Origin: Gonatopus flavifemur
Taxonomy: Eukaryota > Arthropoda > Insecta > Hymenoptera > Dryinidae
Assembly (NCBI GenBank): GCA_018340375.1
Contig: JAFFJZ010000070.1
Location: forward strand, 124,001-188,000
Direction: 5' to 3'
DNA: 64,000 nucleotides
Shown: piece by piece, positions 33,208-44,561 of the stretch
Position numbering within the stretch: the first letter of the stretch is position 1
Layout of the letters: every line of letters begins with the position of its first letter
Position numbers and translations under genes: made by a program
Notes under the pieces: generated by a model
Databases searched by the model: none
What the model was told of the DNA's origin: nothing
The model's input: only the letters and a program-made list of their open reading frames with translations

Positions 33208-34986
33208 ATAATCTATGAGCCTGTGTGAAAATTGCAGTTCGGTTGACAGATGTGAGGTTAAATTGATGTGATCAAAAAATGGATAAATTATTTTTATGAA
33301 ATCTGTGGTGGTTATTTCTTGAATAATGTGTATCAAAAAATCTGTTAGTAAGTGCAAAATGAATTGGTAAATCAGTCATAGCTGTTGTAACATGTCAAAA
33401 AATCGTAATTTGTTGATGCCGGGAAAATGAATTTCCTTCAAATACTTACATCAGTACTTCTAGGCAAAAACTCAGGGATCATATTAATTTTGTAATAAAT
33501 ATGAGTCATGAAGAATTCATTTGATCAAAAATATGTCAAAAGAATGTTAAAAATGAATTGCAAAAAATTTGGATTATTCACTTGCAGCTCGACGGATGGT
33601 TTTACTTTTCAAATGGAAGAGTACTCTTCATGTTGAAATTTTCAAATTTGAGGAAAAAGCCTTATTTTCTGAGTTGAATTCGTTGTGAGGGTGATGATGA
33701 ACTTGTAGGAAGAGTTTGAAAGTTGGGTGGAATCTATATTGATCAGGAAAGTCCAAATCGTGTGGCAAAAGTTAGAAAATCCGTCAACTTAGCTTACGGC
33801 ACATGGGTATTCTATCAGTTTTTCTTCACCAAACGAAATCTAGGGAGGAGAAATGTATCAAAATTTAGTAAAATCAAGTTGGTACAGAGTAAGAGAGGAC
33901 AGATATATTCATTGAATTTTATTGGTTATTATGAAAATGTTGATAAATAAGTAAAGGCTATGTATGACTCAATTTATTGTCTCTCAATATGTTTGTTTCA
34001 ATGATTTTGTATTGTGTGCATTTTTGTATCTTTTCACTAGTAGGTTGAGGAAACATGTGTATTGAACCTGTTTCATAAATATAATAACAGTTATTTGGAG
34101 GGACATGATACAACATTATTGGAACAAAAATATTAAAAGACGACACATTGGATCTTCTATAGCCTTTCCTTATTTATCAACATTTTTATGATAACCAATA
34201 AAATTCAATGAATATATCTGTCCTCTCTTACTCTGTACCAACTTGATTTTACTAAATTTTGATACATTTCTCCTCCCTAGATTTCGTTTGGTGAAGAAAA
34301 ACTGATAGAATACCCATGTGCCGTAAGCTAAGTTGACGGATTTTCTAACTTTTGCCACACGATTTGGACTTTCCTGATCAATATAGATTCCACCCAACTT
34401 TCAAACTCTTCCTACAAGTTCATCATCACCCTCACAACGAATTCAACTCAGAAAATAAGGCTTTTTCCTCAAATTTGAAAATTTCAACATGAAGAGTACT
34501 CTTCCATTTGAAAAGTAAAACCATCCAACGCGCTTCAAGTAAATAATTCAAGCTTTTTGAAATTCATTCTAAACATTCGCTTGAAATATTTTTGATCAAA
34601 TGAGTTCTTCGTGACTCATATTATTATAAAATTAATGTAAGTTTTTTGAGAAATGTGAGTTTTGAGAAATTTAATGTGAGTTTTTTCTTCCGAGGAATAT
34701 TGATGTAAATCAATATTGATATCGATTGATATTGATATTGTTGTTGTTGATATTGTCGTGTATTTGAATAGAATTTATTTTCACCACATCAGCAAATTAC
34801 GATTTTTTGACATGTTACAACAGCTATGACTGATTTACTCATTCATTCTGCACTTACTAACAGATTTCTGATACACATTATTCAAGAAATAACCACCATA
34901 CATTTCACAAAAATAATTCATCCATTTTTTGATCATATAAATTTAACCTCACATCTGTCAACCGAACTGCAATTTTCACACAGGCT
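33208..34986. repeat. 1.8-kb palindrome (right tip displaced to about 41595)
   Basis: Left arm from AATCTATGAGCCTGTGTG inward, right arm inverse ending CACACAGGCT, completed beyond the Ty3/gypsy insertion by GGCTCATAGATT at 41584-41595. The arms meet around 33955-34165. Identical 75-residue open frames at 33723-33950 (+) and 34170-34397 (-) are a by-product of the palindrome. They begin MGGIYIDQESPNRVAKV and match no domain I know, though their conservation between arms is notable. Confidence 0.75.
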
Positions 34987-35248
34987 TGTGGCGGATACTC
35001 ACTGCGAAGGGATTCGGTTGTGTTCGGAGAAGCCTACAGCGCCACTATATATATATATATATATATATACATATATACTTTTTTCTACTTTTGTTTTTTC
35101 ATTGTTGTGATACATCAGTCTTTATTTATTAAAGTAAAGATTATTCCAAATATTATAATTGTAATGTGTTTCTACCAGATTTATGAGAATAAACATATGT
35201 AATAACGAGGATCTTGAAAACGTATCAATAATTGGAGAAACCCCCACA
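34987..35248 (+). repeat. 5' LTR of the Ty3/gypsy element
   Basis: 262 bases from TGTGGCGGATACTCACTGCG to CCCCCACA. It differs from the 248-base 3' LTR by a longer TA run (about 14 bases) and a handful of substitutions. It is followed at once by TTGGTGACCCCGAG, a primer-binding-site-like sequence common in arthropod Ty3/gypsy elements. Confidence 0.92.
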
Positions 35249-35299
35249 ATTGGTGACCCCGAGAAAAAATAAATAACGGAGATAACCTCGACAAACAAA

Positions 35300-36148
35300 A
35301 TGTCGACAGATGGAGAAGATGAATATTACGATGCAAGTGCTTTACCGAATGATATACAAAATGAACAGGATAATGTGAACAGAGACGCTACTCAGATCTT
35401 GGCAGTGGAAAGTTTAAAATTACCACCGTTCTGGAAAACCGATCCGGATCTGTGGTTCATTCAGGTTGAGTCTACGTTTCATACACGACGCATCAGAGTC
35501 GATGAAACGAAGTATCATACGGTGGTGACAGCGTTGGATTCGGAAATACTTAAGCAGGTTTCAGACATTATCAGGAATCCGCCAGCTCAAAATAAGTACC
35601 AAACGCTCAAAGATGGTTTGATTAGTAGATTAACCGATTCGCAAGAGCAGCAATTAAGTAAGCTTCTTACAGGGATAGAACTGGGAGATAAGAAGCCTTC
35701 ACAATTACTCCGAGAAATGAAAGTATTGGCTGTGGATAAAGCTTCAGAGGAGATATTACGGTCTTTGTGGATGAAACATATGCCAACGCCTGTACGATGT
35801 ATTTTGTCAGCTAGTCCTAATGTTACACTGGTCGAGCTAGCGAACATAGCTGACAGAATTATGGAAAATAACTCGACTCTAATGTTAATGGCAACGGAGA
35901 CTGGAACTGAAATTGCAGCAAACCACATGAAACAAAACACATTCAATGATCGTATGAGTCGATTGGGAAAAGCGGTGGAGGATCTAACAATAGCGTTGAC
36001 CAAAGGAGCGACTAATCAATTGCGTAGTCGCAGTCGCAGCAGATCTTCAACTTCTGGAGTGTGTTTTTATCATAGACGATTTGGTAACAAAGCGACTCGT
36101 TGCACGCAGCCATGCAACTACAAATCCTCATCAATACCAGAAAACTAA
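35300..36148 (+). CDS. gag: Ty3/gypsy Gag protein
   Basis: A 282-residue frame from ATG 51 bases past the 5' LTR. LPPFWKTDPDLWFIQVE (about residue 38) and YHTVVTALDSEI are hallmarks of the arthropod mag-like Gag capsid region. After an Arg/Ser-rich RSRSRSRSS linker the C terminus has CFYHRRFGNKATRCTQPC, a C-x2-H-x9-C-x3-C zinc-binding variant in place of the classical CCHC knuckle. Gag forms the virus-like particle that packages element RNA in the cytoplasm. The frame is uninterrupted, unlike pol. The mariner insertion begins 72 bases after the stop. Confidence 0.9.
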   Translation: MSTDGEDEYYDASALPNDIQNEQDNVNRDATQILAVESLKLPPFWKTDPDLWFIQVESTFHTRRIRVDETKYHTVVTALDSEILKQVSDIIRNPPAQNKYQTLKDGLISRLTDSQEQQLSKLLTGIELGDKKPSQLLREMKVLAVDKASEEILRSLWMKHMPTPVRCILSASPNVTLVELANIADRIMENNSTLMLMATETGTEIAANHMKQNTFNDRMSRLGKAVEDLTIALTKGATNQLRSRSRSRSSTSGVCFYHRRFGNKATRCTQPCNYKSSSIPEN

Positions 36149-36219
36149 CAAGGCTGTCGGTCGAGCAGGGAGACAACGACAGCAATAACATCGTCCTGCG
36201 CGAATTTCGTCTGCATATA

Positions 36220-38250
36220 CAGGGTGGGGCATTTGAAGTGTCGCGGGCGTTTTTTCCAAAAATAAAGTGAGATACGAGAAAATTTTTCGGACAAAAGTTG
36301 TAGGGTACCGAGGGGGACATCCGATGGTGGCCTTGGCTTTGACCTCAAATCTCATCTTCAAGGGCATTCTGAGATCAACTCTTGTTTTTTAAATAGCATC
36401 TCATATTTTTTACTGCAGATTTGGATTCTAGGTCAAAAACCAAGAAACTTTTGTCTGAACCATTTTCCTGAAATCCGCAAAAATGGCGCTCTAATCGATA
36501 TTGTTCCATTTTGAATCTGACATTCGAATAACTCGAAAACGAAGGGTCTTGCAAAAGAATGTTTCGTACAAAAGTTGTCAATACACAACACATTTGAATC
36601 GTCTACATTACCACCATTCAGAGCTCACGCGATGTAAACAAACGACGGGGTTCAGTGAAAATTCACGATTTTGAAAGTCAGTTTGTCAGTTACATTTGAT
36701 TATTACTTGGTTTATGACATATTGAAAATCATGGATATCCGATACACGGTTTCTGAAAAGATCGATATGATCTACATTTACGGTGAAGTGCATAAGAACC
36801 CCAGACAAGCATATGACTTGTATGCAGAACGATTTCCTGAAAGAACAACGCCATCCATTAGGTATTTTCAACGCATTACAAAATTATTCTCAGAAACGGG
36901 AAGTGTTACAAGGGAAAAACGACATCGAATGAGAACTGTTAGCGGAGAAAATGCGGAAGTTAATGTACTAGCTGCAGTAGCCAATAATCCACACGTGAGC
37001 TCTCGTGAAATTGAACTCCATTCGGGAATTTCTCGAAGAAGTGTTCTTCGAATACTGAAACGTCACAAATTCCATCCGTATCACATTTGTTTGCATCAAG
37101 ACCTTCACGGTGATGATTTCGAAAATCGTGTACAGTTTTGTCGATGAGGTCTAGCGCAAATGCACAATAACAACTTCATCAACATATTATTTTCTGATGA
37201 GTCGACGTTCACCAATCATGGTCAAGTAAATCGACATAATATGCATTAATGGGCGACAGAAAATTCAAGATGGTTACGTCAAGTAGAGCATCAAAGACAA
37301 TGGGCTGTGAATGTTTGGTGTGGTATTTTTCGATCTCGAGTAATTCGACCGTACTTCATTGCAGATACGCTAAATGGAGAAAAGTACAGACATTTCTTAG
37401 ATCAAGTACTTCTAACATTACTTGAAGACATACCTATTCAGAAACGATTGAATATGTGGTATCAACACGATGGTTGTCCATCCCATTATGCAGTCACAGC
37501 TCGAGAAATATTGGACAGAGATTATCCTGGACGATGGATAGGACGTCGTGGACCAGTTCATTGGCCTGCCCGTTCTCCGGATCTTACTTCTCCAGATTTT
37601 TTTTTATGGGGATACATAAAAGATACAGTTTATCAACAAGCACCGACTACACCTGAGAATATGCGTCAACGAATCATCAATGCATGCGCGAGCATCAATG
37701 AAGATATTTTAGCACGAGTTCAGCAATCTTTTGTAAAACGTTTTGAAATGTGTATTGAAGTCGAAGGCCATCATTTTGAGCATCTACTGCATTAAAATTA
37801 TCCAAGTGATGTAGACGATTGAAATGTGTTGTGTTTTGTCTGTTATACCTCATCACCTCCGTTTCAGTTCAAGGGGTCCCCCTTGGAATCAGACAACTTT
37901 TGTCCGAAACATTCTCCTCCAAGACCCTTCGTTTTCGAGTTATTCTAATGTCAGATTCAGTATGGAACAATATCGATTAGAGCGCCATCTTTGCGGATTT
38001 CAGGAAAATGGTTCAGACAAATTTTCTTGGTTTTTGACCTAGAATCCAAATCTGCAGTAAAAAATATGAGATGCTATTCAAACAACAAGAGTTGACCTCA
38101 GAATGCCCTTGAAGATGAGATTTGAGGTCAAAGCCAAGGCCACCATCGGATGTCCCCCTCGATACCCTACAATTTTTGTCCGAAAAATTTTCTCGTATCT
38201 CATTTCATTTTTGGAAAAAACGCCCGCGACACTTTAAATGCCCCACCCTG
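36220..38250 (+). mobile_element. mariner-like (DD41D) transposon inside the Ty3/gypsy
   Basis: Ends CAGGGTGGGGCATTTGAAGT and its inverse (ACTTTAAATGCCCCACCCTG, one mismatch) with TA on both sides (36218-36219, 38251-38252). Long subterminal inverted repeats continue for about 400 bases (AGGGGGACATCCGATGGTGG, CGAATAACTCGAAAACGAAG). At 2031 bp it is longer than a classic mariner. Confidence 0.93.
36731..37795 (+). pseudogene. DD41D mariner/Tc-type transposase with two in-frame stops
   Basis: The frame starts at MDIRYTVSEKIDMIYIYGEVHKNPRQAYDLYAERFPERTTPS, a DUF4817-like HTH region. It continues with a second HTH (NNPHVSSREIELHSGISRRSVLRILKRH). It is in one frame to 37795 but stopped by TGA at 37145-37147 and TAA at 37247-37249. 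The catalytic residues are visible: LFSDEST (first Asp), YQHDGCPSHY (second Asp) and LTSPDFFLWGYIK (third Asp). I count 41 residues between the second and third, so DD41D. About 355 codons. The family cuts and pastes at TA. Inactive here. Confidence 0.85.
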
Positions 38251-38252
38251 TA

Positions 38253-41200
38253 TATGATAAAACTAGCAACGTCAAGTACTTGATTGATTCTGGTTCTGTG
38301 GTGTCGGTGTTGCCATGGACGTTCGCGTCAGTCAACAAATGTGACAATAGAGTTATGAAATTATACGCTGCAAACGGTAGTATTATCGACACATTTGGAA
38401 ATAGAATTTTGGAAGTGGACCTTGGTTTGCGTCGAGCCTTCAAGTGGCCATTTTTGATTGCGGATGTGAAATGTGCTATCATTGGAGCAGATTTTCTGGC
38501 CCATTTTGGTCTAATAATCGATTTAAAACGACGATGTCTGGTCGATTCCTGTACATCAATGACTTCAAAAGGAAATATATCGATGGTACAAATATGCCGC
38601 ATATCTACGCTCGATCAGCAAAATAATGACGATCATCTGCTCCAGGAATTTATCGATATAACCAAGCCTACTCATACCTTGCGGTCAATGGTGGATTGCG
38701 CGACAGCTCATTTTATTCATACGACTGGTCCACCGGTAGCAGAACGACCAAGAAGGCTAAATGGTGAAAAACTTGAAGCTGCGCGCACAGAGGTTGAATT
38801 TTTGTTGGAGCAGGGAATTCTTCGACCGTCCAATAGTCCTTGGGCTAGTCCCATACACCTAGTATAAAAGAAAGCAGGAGGATGGAGAACTTGTGGAGAT
38901 TTTCGCAGGTTGAATGCAGTAACGATTCCGGACCGTTATCCAACGCCTCTAATTCAGGACCTCTTTCAGCGATTACATGACAAGAAGATTTTTTCTACAC
39001 TGGATTCAGTACGAGCATATTATCAAATACCAATGGCGCCAGAGGATATCTCGGAAACGGCAATTATCACACCTTTCGGGTTGTACGAATTTACAGTCAT
39101 GCCGTTTGGATTGCGTCATGCGGCACAGCCCTTCCAGAGACATGTTGATAATATTTTTCGTGGTTTGGATTTCGTTTACGTATACATCGATGATGTCATC
39201 ATTATGTCAGAGACGCGTGAACAACATGAGGAGCATTTGCGCATGGTTTTTGAGTGTTTGCGTAAGCATAAACTTAACATTATTGTCAGAAAATGTTATT
39301 TCAGGCAGATATCTATTCAGTATCTCGGTTATACAATCGATGAGCATGGTTAAAGGCCACCCGAAAATAAAGTTGAGGCCATTCGGCGGTACCCAAAACC
39401 GGATACTATTCAGGAGCTCCGACGATTTCTGGGGATGCTCAATTACTACCGTGGCTGTATTCCAAAGTGCGCACATATACAGGCACCGCTCAATGGGTTC
39501 CTAAAAAAATCTAAAAAGAATGATAAAACCAAGGTGCCGTGGACTGCTAGCGCTGAAAAGGTTTTCGAGGATTGCAAACAAGCTCTTGTGTCTGCTACGG
39601 TAATGGCATTTCCGGCATTGAAGGCAAAACTGAGTCTCACAACAGATGCGTCGGACACAGCAATTGGGACATCGCTAGAACAAATGATGAATGGAGTAAA
39701 AAGACCAATCGGATTTTTCTCAAGGAAATTATTACCCGCCGAACAACGTTACAGTACTTATGATAGGGAATTACTTGCAATTTTTGCTGCAATAAAATTT
39801 TTCAAACATCGTTTAGAGGATTGTCAGTTCATAATATATACAGATCATCGACCATTAATGCTTTCAACCAGAGAGCTGAAAAAACTTCACATCGACAAGC
39901 TCGACAATTGGCGTACATCTCACAGTTCAATGCAGCGATAGTGCACGTGAAGGGAGAAAATAAAGTTGTGGCCGATGCGTTGTCAAGGATTAACGAGATT
40001 ACCATGCCAACTGTTTTGAGTCCGCAGGTTATACAGGAAGCTCATAGTGTCGACGAAGAACTTCAAAAGTTCATGAGCGAAGAAAAAACTTCATTAAAAC
40101 TACAACAACTTGAAGTCGACACTCAATCGGGCGCAACAATATACTGCGATACCTCTGCAGGTGTGGTTCGTCCATACATTCCTAGGTGTTTACGAAGGAT
40201 AGCTTTTGATACGGTGCATGGTTTGTCACATCCTTCGGCTCGAAGCACGTCAAGATGTTTACGGGAGGAATTCGTTTGGCCTGGAATTGAAAAGGACGTA
40301 CTGCGATGGGTGAAGGAGTGTCTTCACTGTCAACAGGCAAAGGTTCACCGACACAATCATATCATACCAGACCACATAGAGGTACCGGAGAATAGATTCA
40401 ATCATATACATGTGGACTTAATCGAGTTGCCATTGGTTAAAGGATTGCGATATTGTCTTACGATCATCGATCGTTTTTCAAGATGGCCAGAAGCCATTCC
40501 TTCATCAAATATAACAGCGGATACAGGAGCATCAGCACTCTATGACAATTGGATTTGCCGATATGGAACCCCATTAACAATAACTTCTGACCAGGGTTCA
40601 CAGTTTGAGTCTGCACTTTTTAAAGCATTGGCAAGACTAGTGGGCTCTGATCGATCTAGGACTACACCTTACCATCCAGCATCAAATGGCCTAGTGGAAA
40701 GAATGCACAGAACTCTCAAAGCAGCTCTTATGTGCGCCCTGCATATTCCATGGCCGGAATTGTTACCTACGGCATTGTTAGGTTTAAGGACGAGTTTCAA
40801 GGAGGATCTAAAAGCAACAGCGGCCGATTTGTTATATGGCACATCTCTTCGAATTCCGGGGGAATTTTTTGTCAATCAGGAAATGCCGCCGGACCCGGAG
40901 TTTTCCGTTGAAAAATTTAGAGAACATATAAGAGGGCTACGGCCTGCCCCTACTGCACATCATAGTAAACAGCGCATGTTCGTCTTGATGGATCTATCTA
41001 CTTGTTCGCATGTATGGGCGCGAGTTGATGGAGTAAAAAAGACATTAGAACCTCCATATCAAGGACCTTACGAGGTGATAAAAAGAATTAGTGATCGCGT
41101 TTTCATCATAAATGTGGGGGGTTACCCCAAAGCCATATCAGTGGAACGTTTAAAACCAGCTTACACTGCTAAAATTGATGACAGTGAAACAGATTCCACG

Positions 41201-41305
41201 GGGATGTCAAAGTCAACGGCACCGCATCAATGGGGTGCATCATTGGACAAGCCGCGGAAAACATACGCGAGATCTAAAAAATCGGTTTCGTTCCTTTCTC
41301 ACTGA
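38253..41305 (+). pseudogene. pol: Ty3/gypsy Pol (protease, RT, RNase H, integrase), broken
   Basis: After the mariner the frame resumes with the protease (LIDSGSVVSVLP, near 38275). Reverse transcriptase follows (CGDFRRLNAVTIPDRYP, FGLRHAAQPFQR, VYIDDVI near 39180). Then come RNase H (LTTDASDTAIG, YDRELLAI, YTDHRP) and integrase: zinc region with H-x3-H and CLHC, core VDLIELP, TSDQGSQFES, NGLVERMHRT. Stops at 38865-38867 and 39351-39353 lie in the same frame. A frameshift between about 39850 and 39940 moves into the integrase frame, which is open to 41305. Order PR-RT-RH-IN is that of Ty3/gypsy. With these lesions plus the mariner, no functional Pol can be made from this copy. Confidence 0.92.
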
Positions 41306-41335
41306 TGTGAACAAAGTCACTGGGGAAGGAGAAGT

Positions 41336-41583
41336 TGTGGCGGATACTCACTGCGAAGGGATTCGGTTGTGTTCGGAGAAGCCTAAAGCGCCACTATATA
41401 TATATATATATACTTTTTTCTACTTTTGTTTTTTCATTGTTGTGATACATCAGTCTTTATTTATTAAAGTAAAGATTATTCCAAATATTATAATTGTAAT
41501 GTGTTTCTACCAGATTCATGACAATAAACATATGTAATACCAAGGATCTTAAAAACGTATCAATGATTGGAAAAACCCCCACA
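41336..41583 (+). repeat. 3' LTR of the Ty3/gypsy element
   Basis: 248 bases, TGTGGCGG to CCCCCACA. Compared with the 5' LTR it has a shorter TA run and scattered substitutions (for example GCCTAAAGC versus GCCTACAGC), so the insertion is not brand new. Confidence 0.92.
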
Positions 41584-42109
41584 GGCTCATAGATTACACT
41601 GTCATCTTCTGGCAAATAAATCTTGAGAGGGCCTCAATGATCTCTGACGAGGCTTACAAGTGTAGTAACAGTATACTTATAAGAAATCCTCCATAGTTTT
41701 CTGAGAGTTTCACTTGTCTAATATATATTGTAAGTAACCGGTGAGTAACTTGCTAGTTTATCTCAACTAGAAGTTCCCTATGAAATCCCTACAGGGGCCT
41801 CATATTGACTAGACAATGCCTTGTCAGATTTCTACTTGGGATATTTTGATTAAATTTGCACCTAAGATGAAACGAAATTCTGCACACGTGCCTGATGAGA
41901 ATTCGAAAATTTTTTCGGAAATTTCATAATTTTCCAATATGAGGAATTTCAAAGGACTGTCACAATATTGTCACATGAATAAATTGAGGGAATATTTTTG
42001 ATATGACTCTATATCTGAATTAGATATGAATTCGATCCAGTCCGATCTCGAATTGACGCAGATATGATTAGACATATAAAGATATGATTATCAGATCTGT
42101 TCAAAACAG

Positions 42110-42360
42110 TATTTTCCTCCTTCATATCACAAGTTTAATATTATCACATAAAGAAATGTATTCCGTAACGTGTCACAGAGAAAAACAATTCTTTCCAGAG
42201 GAATAGCAAGCCATCGATTCGCCAAGACCTTTTGTTAACTTAAATACACCAAAATTCCCACATTGGATCTGATTGAATTTTCTTCAATTTTTTCCCATGG
42301 AGGATCAGAATTTTTCAGAGAATGCTCTATATAGGGTTGAGCTCACCAACATTTTATGAA
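42110..42360. other. Unannotated stretch between foldback tip and minisatellite
   Basis: No gene or repeat I can support. Confidence 0.4.
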
Positions 42361-43385
42361 AACATTTCTTATGTAGGATCGCAGCTATGTAGCAACGCAC
42401 TCATGTAGCATCGAGACATTTGTACAAAAGAATATCATATGTAGGATTGAACCGTTCGACATTACGTCAAAAAAATCCTTATGCAGGATCGCAGCTATGT
42501 AGCAACGCACTTATGTAGCATCGAGGCATTTGTACAAAAAAATATTATATGTAGGATCGAGCATATGTAGCATCGAGTCATCTGTACGAAGAAATACCAT
42601 ATGTAGAATCGAGCATATGTAGCATCGAAGCACCTGTACAAATGAACACCGTATGTAGGATCGAGCCCATTGAGCATTTCCGTTGGAACCTTGCATTAAC
42701 ATTGCATCGATGGTAATGCGATCTTGAAAGTACCTGTTATGAGAATTACAACAGAAATATTACAACATCCAATTACAAGTCAATTACGGCAATGTTACAA
42801 AGACAAGTACTTTCAAGATCGCATCAATATCGCTGCAATGTAATGCAAGGTTCTAACGGAAATGCTCAGTGAGAGCATATGTAGCATCGAGCCGATCGAC
42901 ATTTTGTAAAAAACTCCTTATGTAGGATCGCAGCTATGTAGCAACGCACTTATGTAGCAGCGAGTCACTTGTACAAAGGCATATCATATGTAGAATCGAG
43001 CATATGTAGCATCGAGCCGTTCGACATTACGTCAAAAAAATCCCTATGCAGGATCGCAGCTATGTAGCAACGCACTTATGTAGCATCGAGGCATTCGCAC
43101 AAAACAATATCTTATGTAGGATCGAGCATATGTAGCATCGAGTCATCTGTATAAAGAAATACCATATGTAGAATCGAGCATATGTAGCATCGAAGCACCT
43201 GTACAAGGGAACACCATATGTAGGATCGAGCATATGTAGCATCGAGCCGATCGACATTTGGTAAAAAACTCCTTATGTAGGATCGCAGCTATGTAGCAAC
43301 GCATCTATGTAGCATCGAGGCACCTGGACATAATATGTAGGATCGCCGCTATGTAGCATCGAAAATATGTAGCATCGAAGGCGAC
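42361..43385 (+). repeat. Minisatellite built on (C/T)ATGTAG.ATCGAG words
   Basis: Degenerate tandem repetition of TATGTAGGATCGCAGC, TATGTAGCAACGCAC and TATGTAGCATCGAG words. A higher-order unit of about 108 bases is seen at 42380 and 42488, and similar composite units return near 42928, 43058 and 43286. The minus-strand open frames here (MLHMLDPTYG...) are repeat artefacts. A 0.2-kb palindrome interrupts the array at 42669-42869. Confidence 0.88.
42669..42869. mobile_element. Palindromic MITE inside the minisatellite
   Basis: GAGCATTTCCGTTGGAACCT at the left is mirrored by AGGTTCTAACGGAAATGCTC at the right. The arms continue to GATCTTGAAAGTAC/GTACTTTCAAGATC. Non-coding. Confidence 0.8.
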
Positions 43386-44005
43386 TCCAAGATTTTCATT
43401 AGATAAATACTAGTAAACTAAGAATATGAAGAAAAGAATGGTTGATTAACTCAAATTTCAAATTACATTTCAACACAATAATTCAGTTTCCCAATGTGTA
43501 TACGATTTTTTCCTCTCAAACACAGATTTGTTAATAATTAAGAAATTTGATTTGACATGAACACCTTGAATTTGATTCGACTTTCGATCTATATTGCAGC
43601 AGAATATATAGTTCAGTTTCTTGTTAGAGTGTGTTCAATGACCGTTAGGTCGAAAAATATATGTATTATTCATAATCGTGTGAGAGTGAAAAAATATGAG
43701 AGACAGTCTTGTAGGCTGAATTTTCGTACAAAATTATTAAAATATTTCACCATAACTTTTCATTCAGTTTGTTCAACCTTATAATCACTGTTAGAAAATT
43801 TCTTGAATTTAACATAAGAATTCTTATGAAATTTCATCAGTGCATTTCAAAATCAATAATATTCTGGGATTTATAACTTTTTGTATGAAATTTCACTTTT
43901 TCATGAATTTTTTGTGATAGAATCCTATTACATGTATGATGTCATGACGTCAGCATATATGATATCTAAAACCACATCGTATTTCTCAATCGGTTTCTTC
44001 AATCG
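43386..44005. other. AT-rich stretch without recognisable genes
   Basis: One 75-residue frame at 43557-43784 has no recognisable content. I see nothing else. Confidence 0.4.
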
Positions 44006-44010
44006 TGATG

Positions 44011-44076
44011 TAGTCAAGGTGGTTGAAGCGTTAGGTCGTAATAGGTTAGGTTAAGTATGAAAGCAGGTTCGATTCC
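44011..44076 (+). promoter_or_regulatory. tRNA-like A and B boxes
   Basis: TAGTCAAGGTG (44011-44021) fits the A-box consensus TRGYNNARNNG at every position. GGTTCGATTCC (44066-44076) is a perfect B box. CCCGTTAGGTCCC follows. The stems do not form a full cloverleaf, so a tRNA-derived SINE head or decayed tRNA is more likely than a functional gene. Confidence 0.5.
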
Positions 44077-44132
44077 CCGTTAGGTCCCAAAACTTTGTGC
44101 TTCAATTGCCTGACTTCCATTGATGATTACAC

Positions 44133-44393
44133 ACTGAGAGAAGAGCGATTTGGAGGTTCAGTAAATAGTATTATATTTGATCGATGAATCTGAATATTAC
44201 TGAACTTTCAGCGACGTTTCACGAAATTTCAAGAAACATTATTGGAATTTCGCTTTACATTACTCAGTGTTCTACAATCGTTATTATGTAATACAATATT
44301 CACGACCAAATTCGCTGTGTGTAAGTATTTCATGGTGACTATTCAACTGAATATTTTATTGTTCCCGGAAATTTTCTCTCTCAGTGTAGAGAT
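44133..44393. mobile_element. MITE with CACTGAGAGA/TCTCTCAGTG ends
   Basis: The left side CACTGAGAGAAGAGCG and right side TTTTCTCTCTCAGTG are inverse over the terminal 11 bases. It is related in its ends to the MITE at 53071-53325. Boundaries are accurate to about two bases. Confidence 0.6.
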
Positions 44394-44561
44394 ATTATAC
44401 TAGAGGGAACGAGTCGATGAAATGACCGTCAAACGAATAAAAAGCGACAGCTGTAAACAATGAAAACTGAGGAGGTGAATGTCTTTGTCTTTTCGGAATC
44501 TTCGGATCCCGTTCCGTTCCCGAGAAATTGGGGTCCATGGAAGGCCAGCCTATAGGTACCA

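Larger units (their letters stand above)
34987..41583 (+). mobile_element. Ty3/gypsy LTR retrotransposon, full length but inactivated
   Basis: LTRs at 34987-35248 and 41336-41583 enclose gag and pol. The 4-bp target duplication GGCT is visible at 34983-34986 and 41584-41587. A purine-rich tract (GGGGAAGGAGAAG) precedes the 3' LTR. No envelope gene is present. A DD41D mariner at 36220-38250 interrupts it between gag and protease. Confidence 0.95.
32629..41840. mobile_element. Inverted-repeat element (about 2.6 kb without its Ty3/gypsy insertion)
   Basis: Ends CCCAAGTAGAAAT (left) and ATTTCTACTTGGG (right), with a 2-base AT repeated at the target (32627-32628, 41841-41842). The left foldback arm shows the empty target (GTACAGATTGATATTTTG inverted). 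Subterminal regions share diverged GTCTAGTCAAT, AGGCCC and TACTAG words. It carries a palindrome and a minus-strand tRNA-like module. Non-coding by itself. Confidence 0.75.
29405..42109. mobile_element. Foldback element with about 1.1-kb inverted arms, holding a nest of insertions
   Basis: The left arm (about 29405-30769) and right arm (31793-32628 plus 41841-42109) are inverse copies: GAACAGATC..GATAAT at the tips, then the GCGTCAATTCGAGATCGGACTGGATCGAAT block, the GCAGGCGAATGCTTCAATTCAATAAG block, down to CGGAAGAGGAATGCACAACATG at the inner edges. Each arm is about 1.1 kb once the left-arm MITE and the right-arm 9.2-kb insertion are subtracted. The 1-kb core (30770-31792) carries the dispersed repeat also found at 15230-16110. 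No transposase. Exact tips and target duplication are uncertain. Confidence 0.75.

Noticed and set aside
42495..43257. Minus-strand MLHMLDPTYG-repeat proteins
   Set aside because: Products of the ATGTAGCATCGAG minisatellite, not conserved genes.
42361..43385. CRISPR array
   Set aside because: Short repeats with variable intervening sequence might suggest it, but repeats are degenerate, spacer lengths irregular and the context is eukaryotic.
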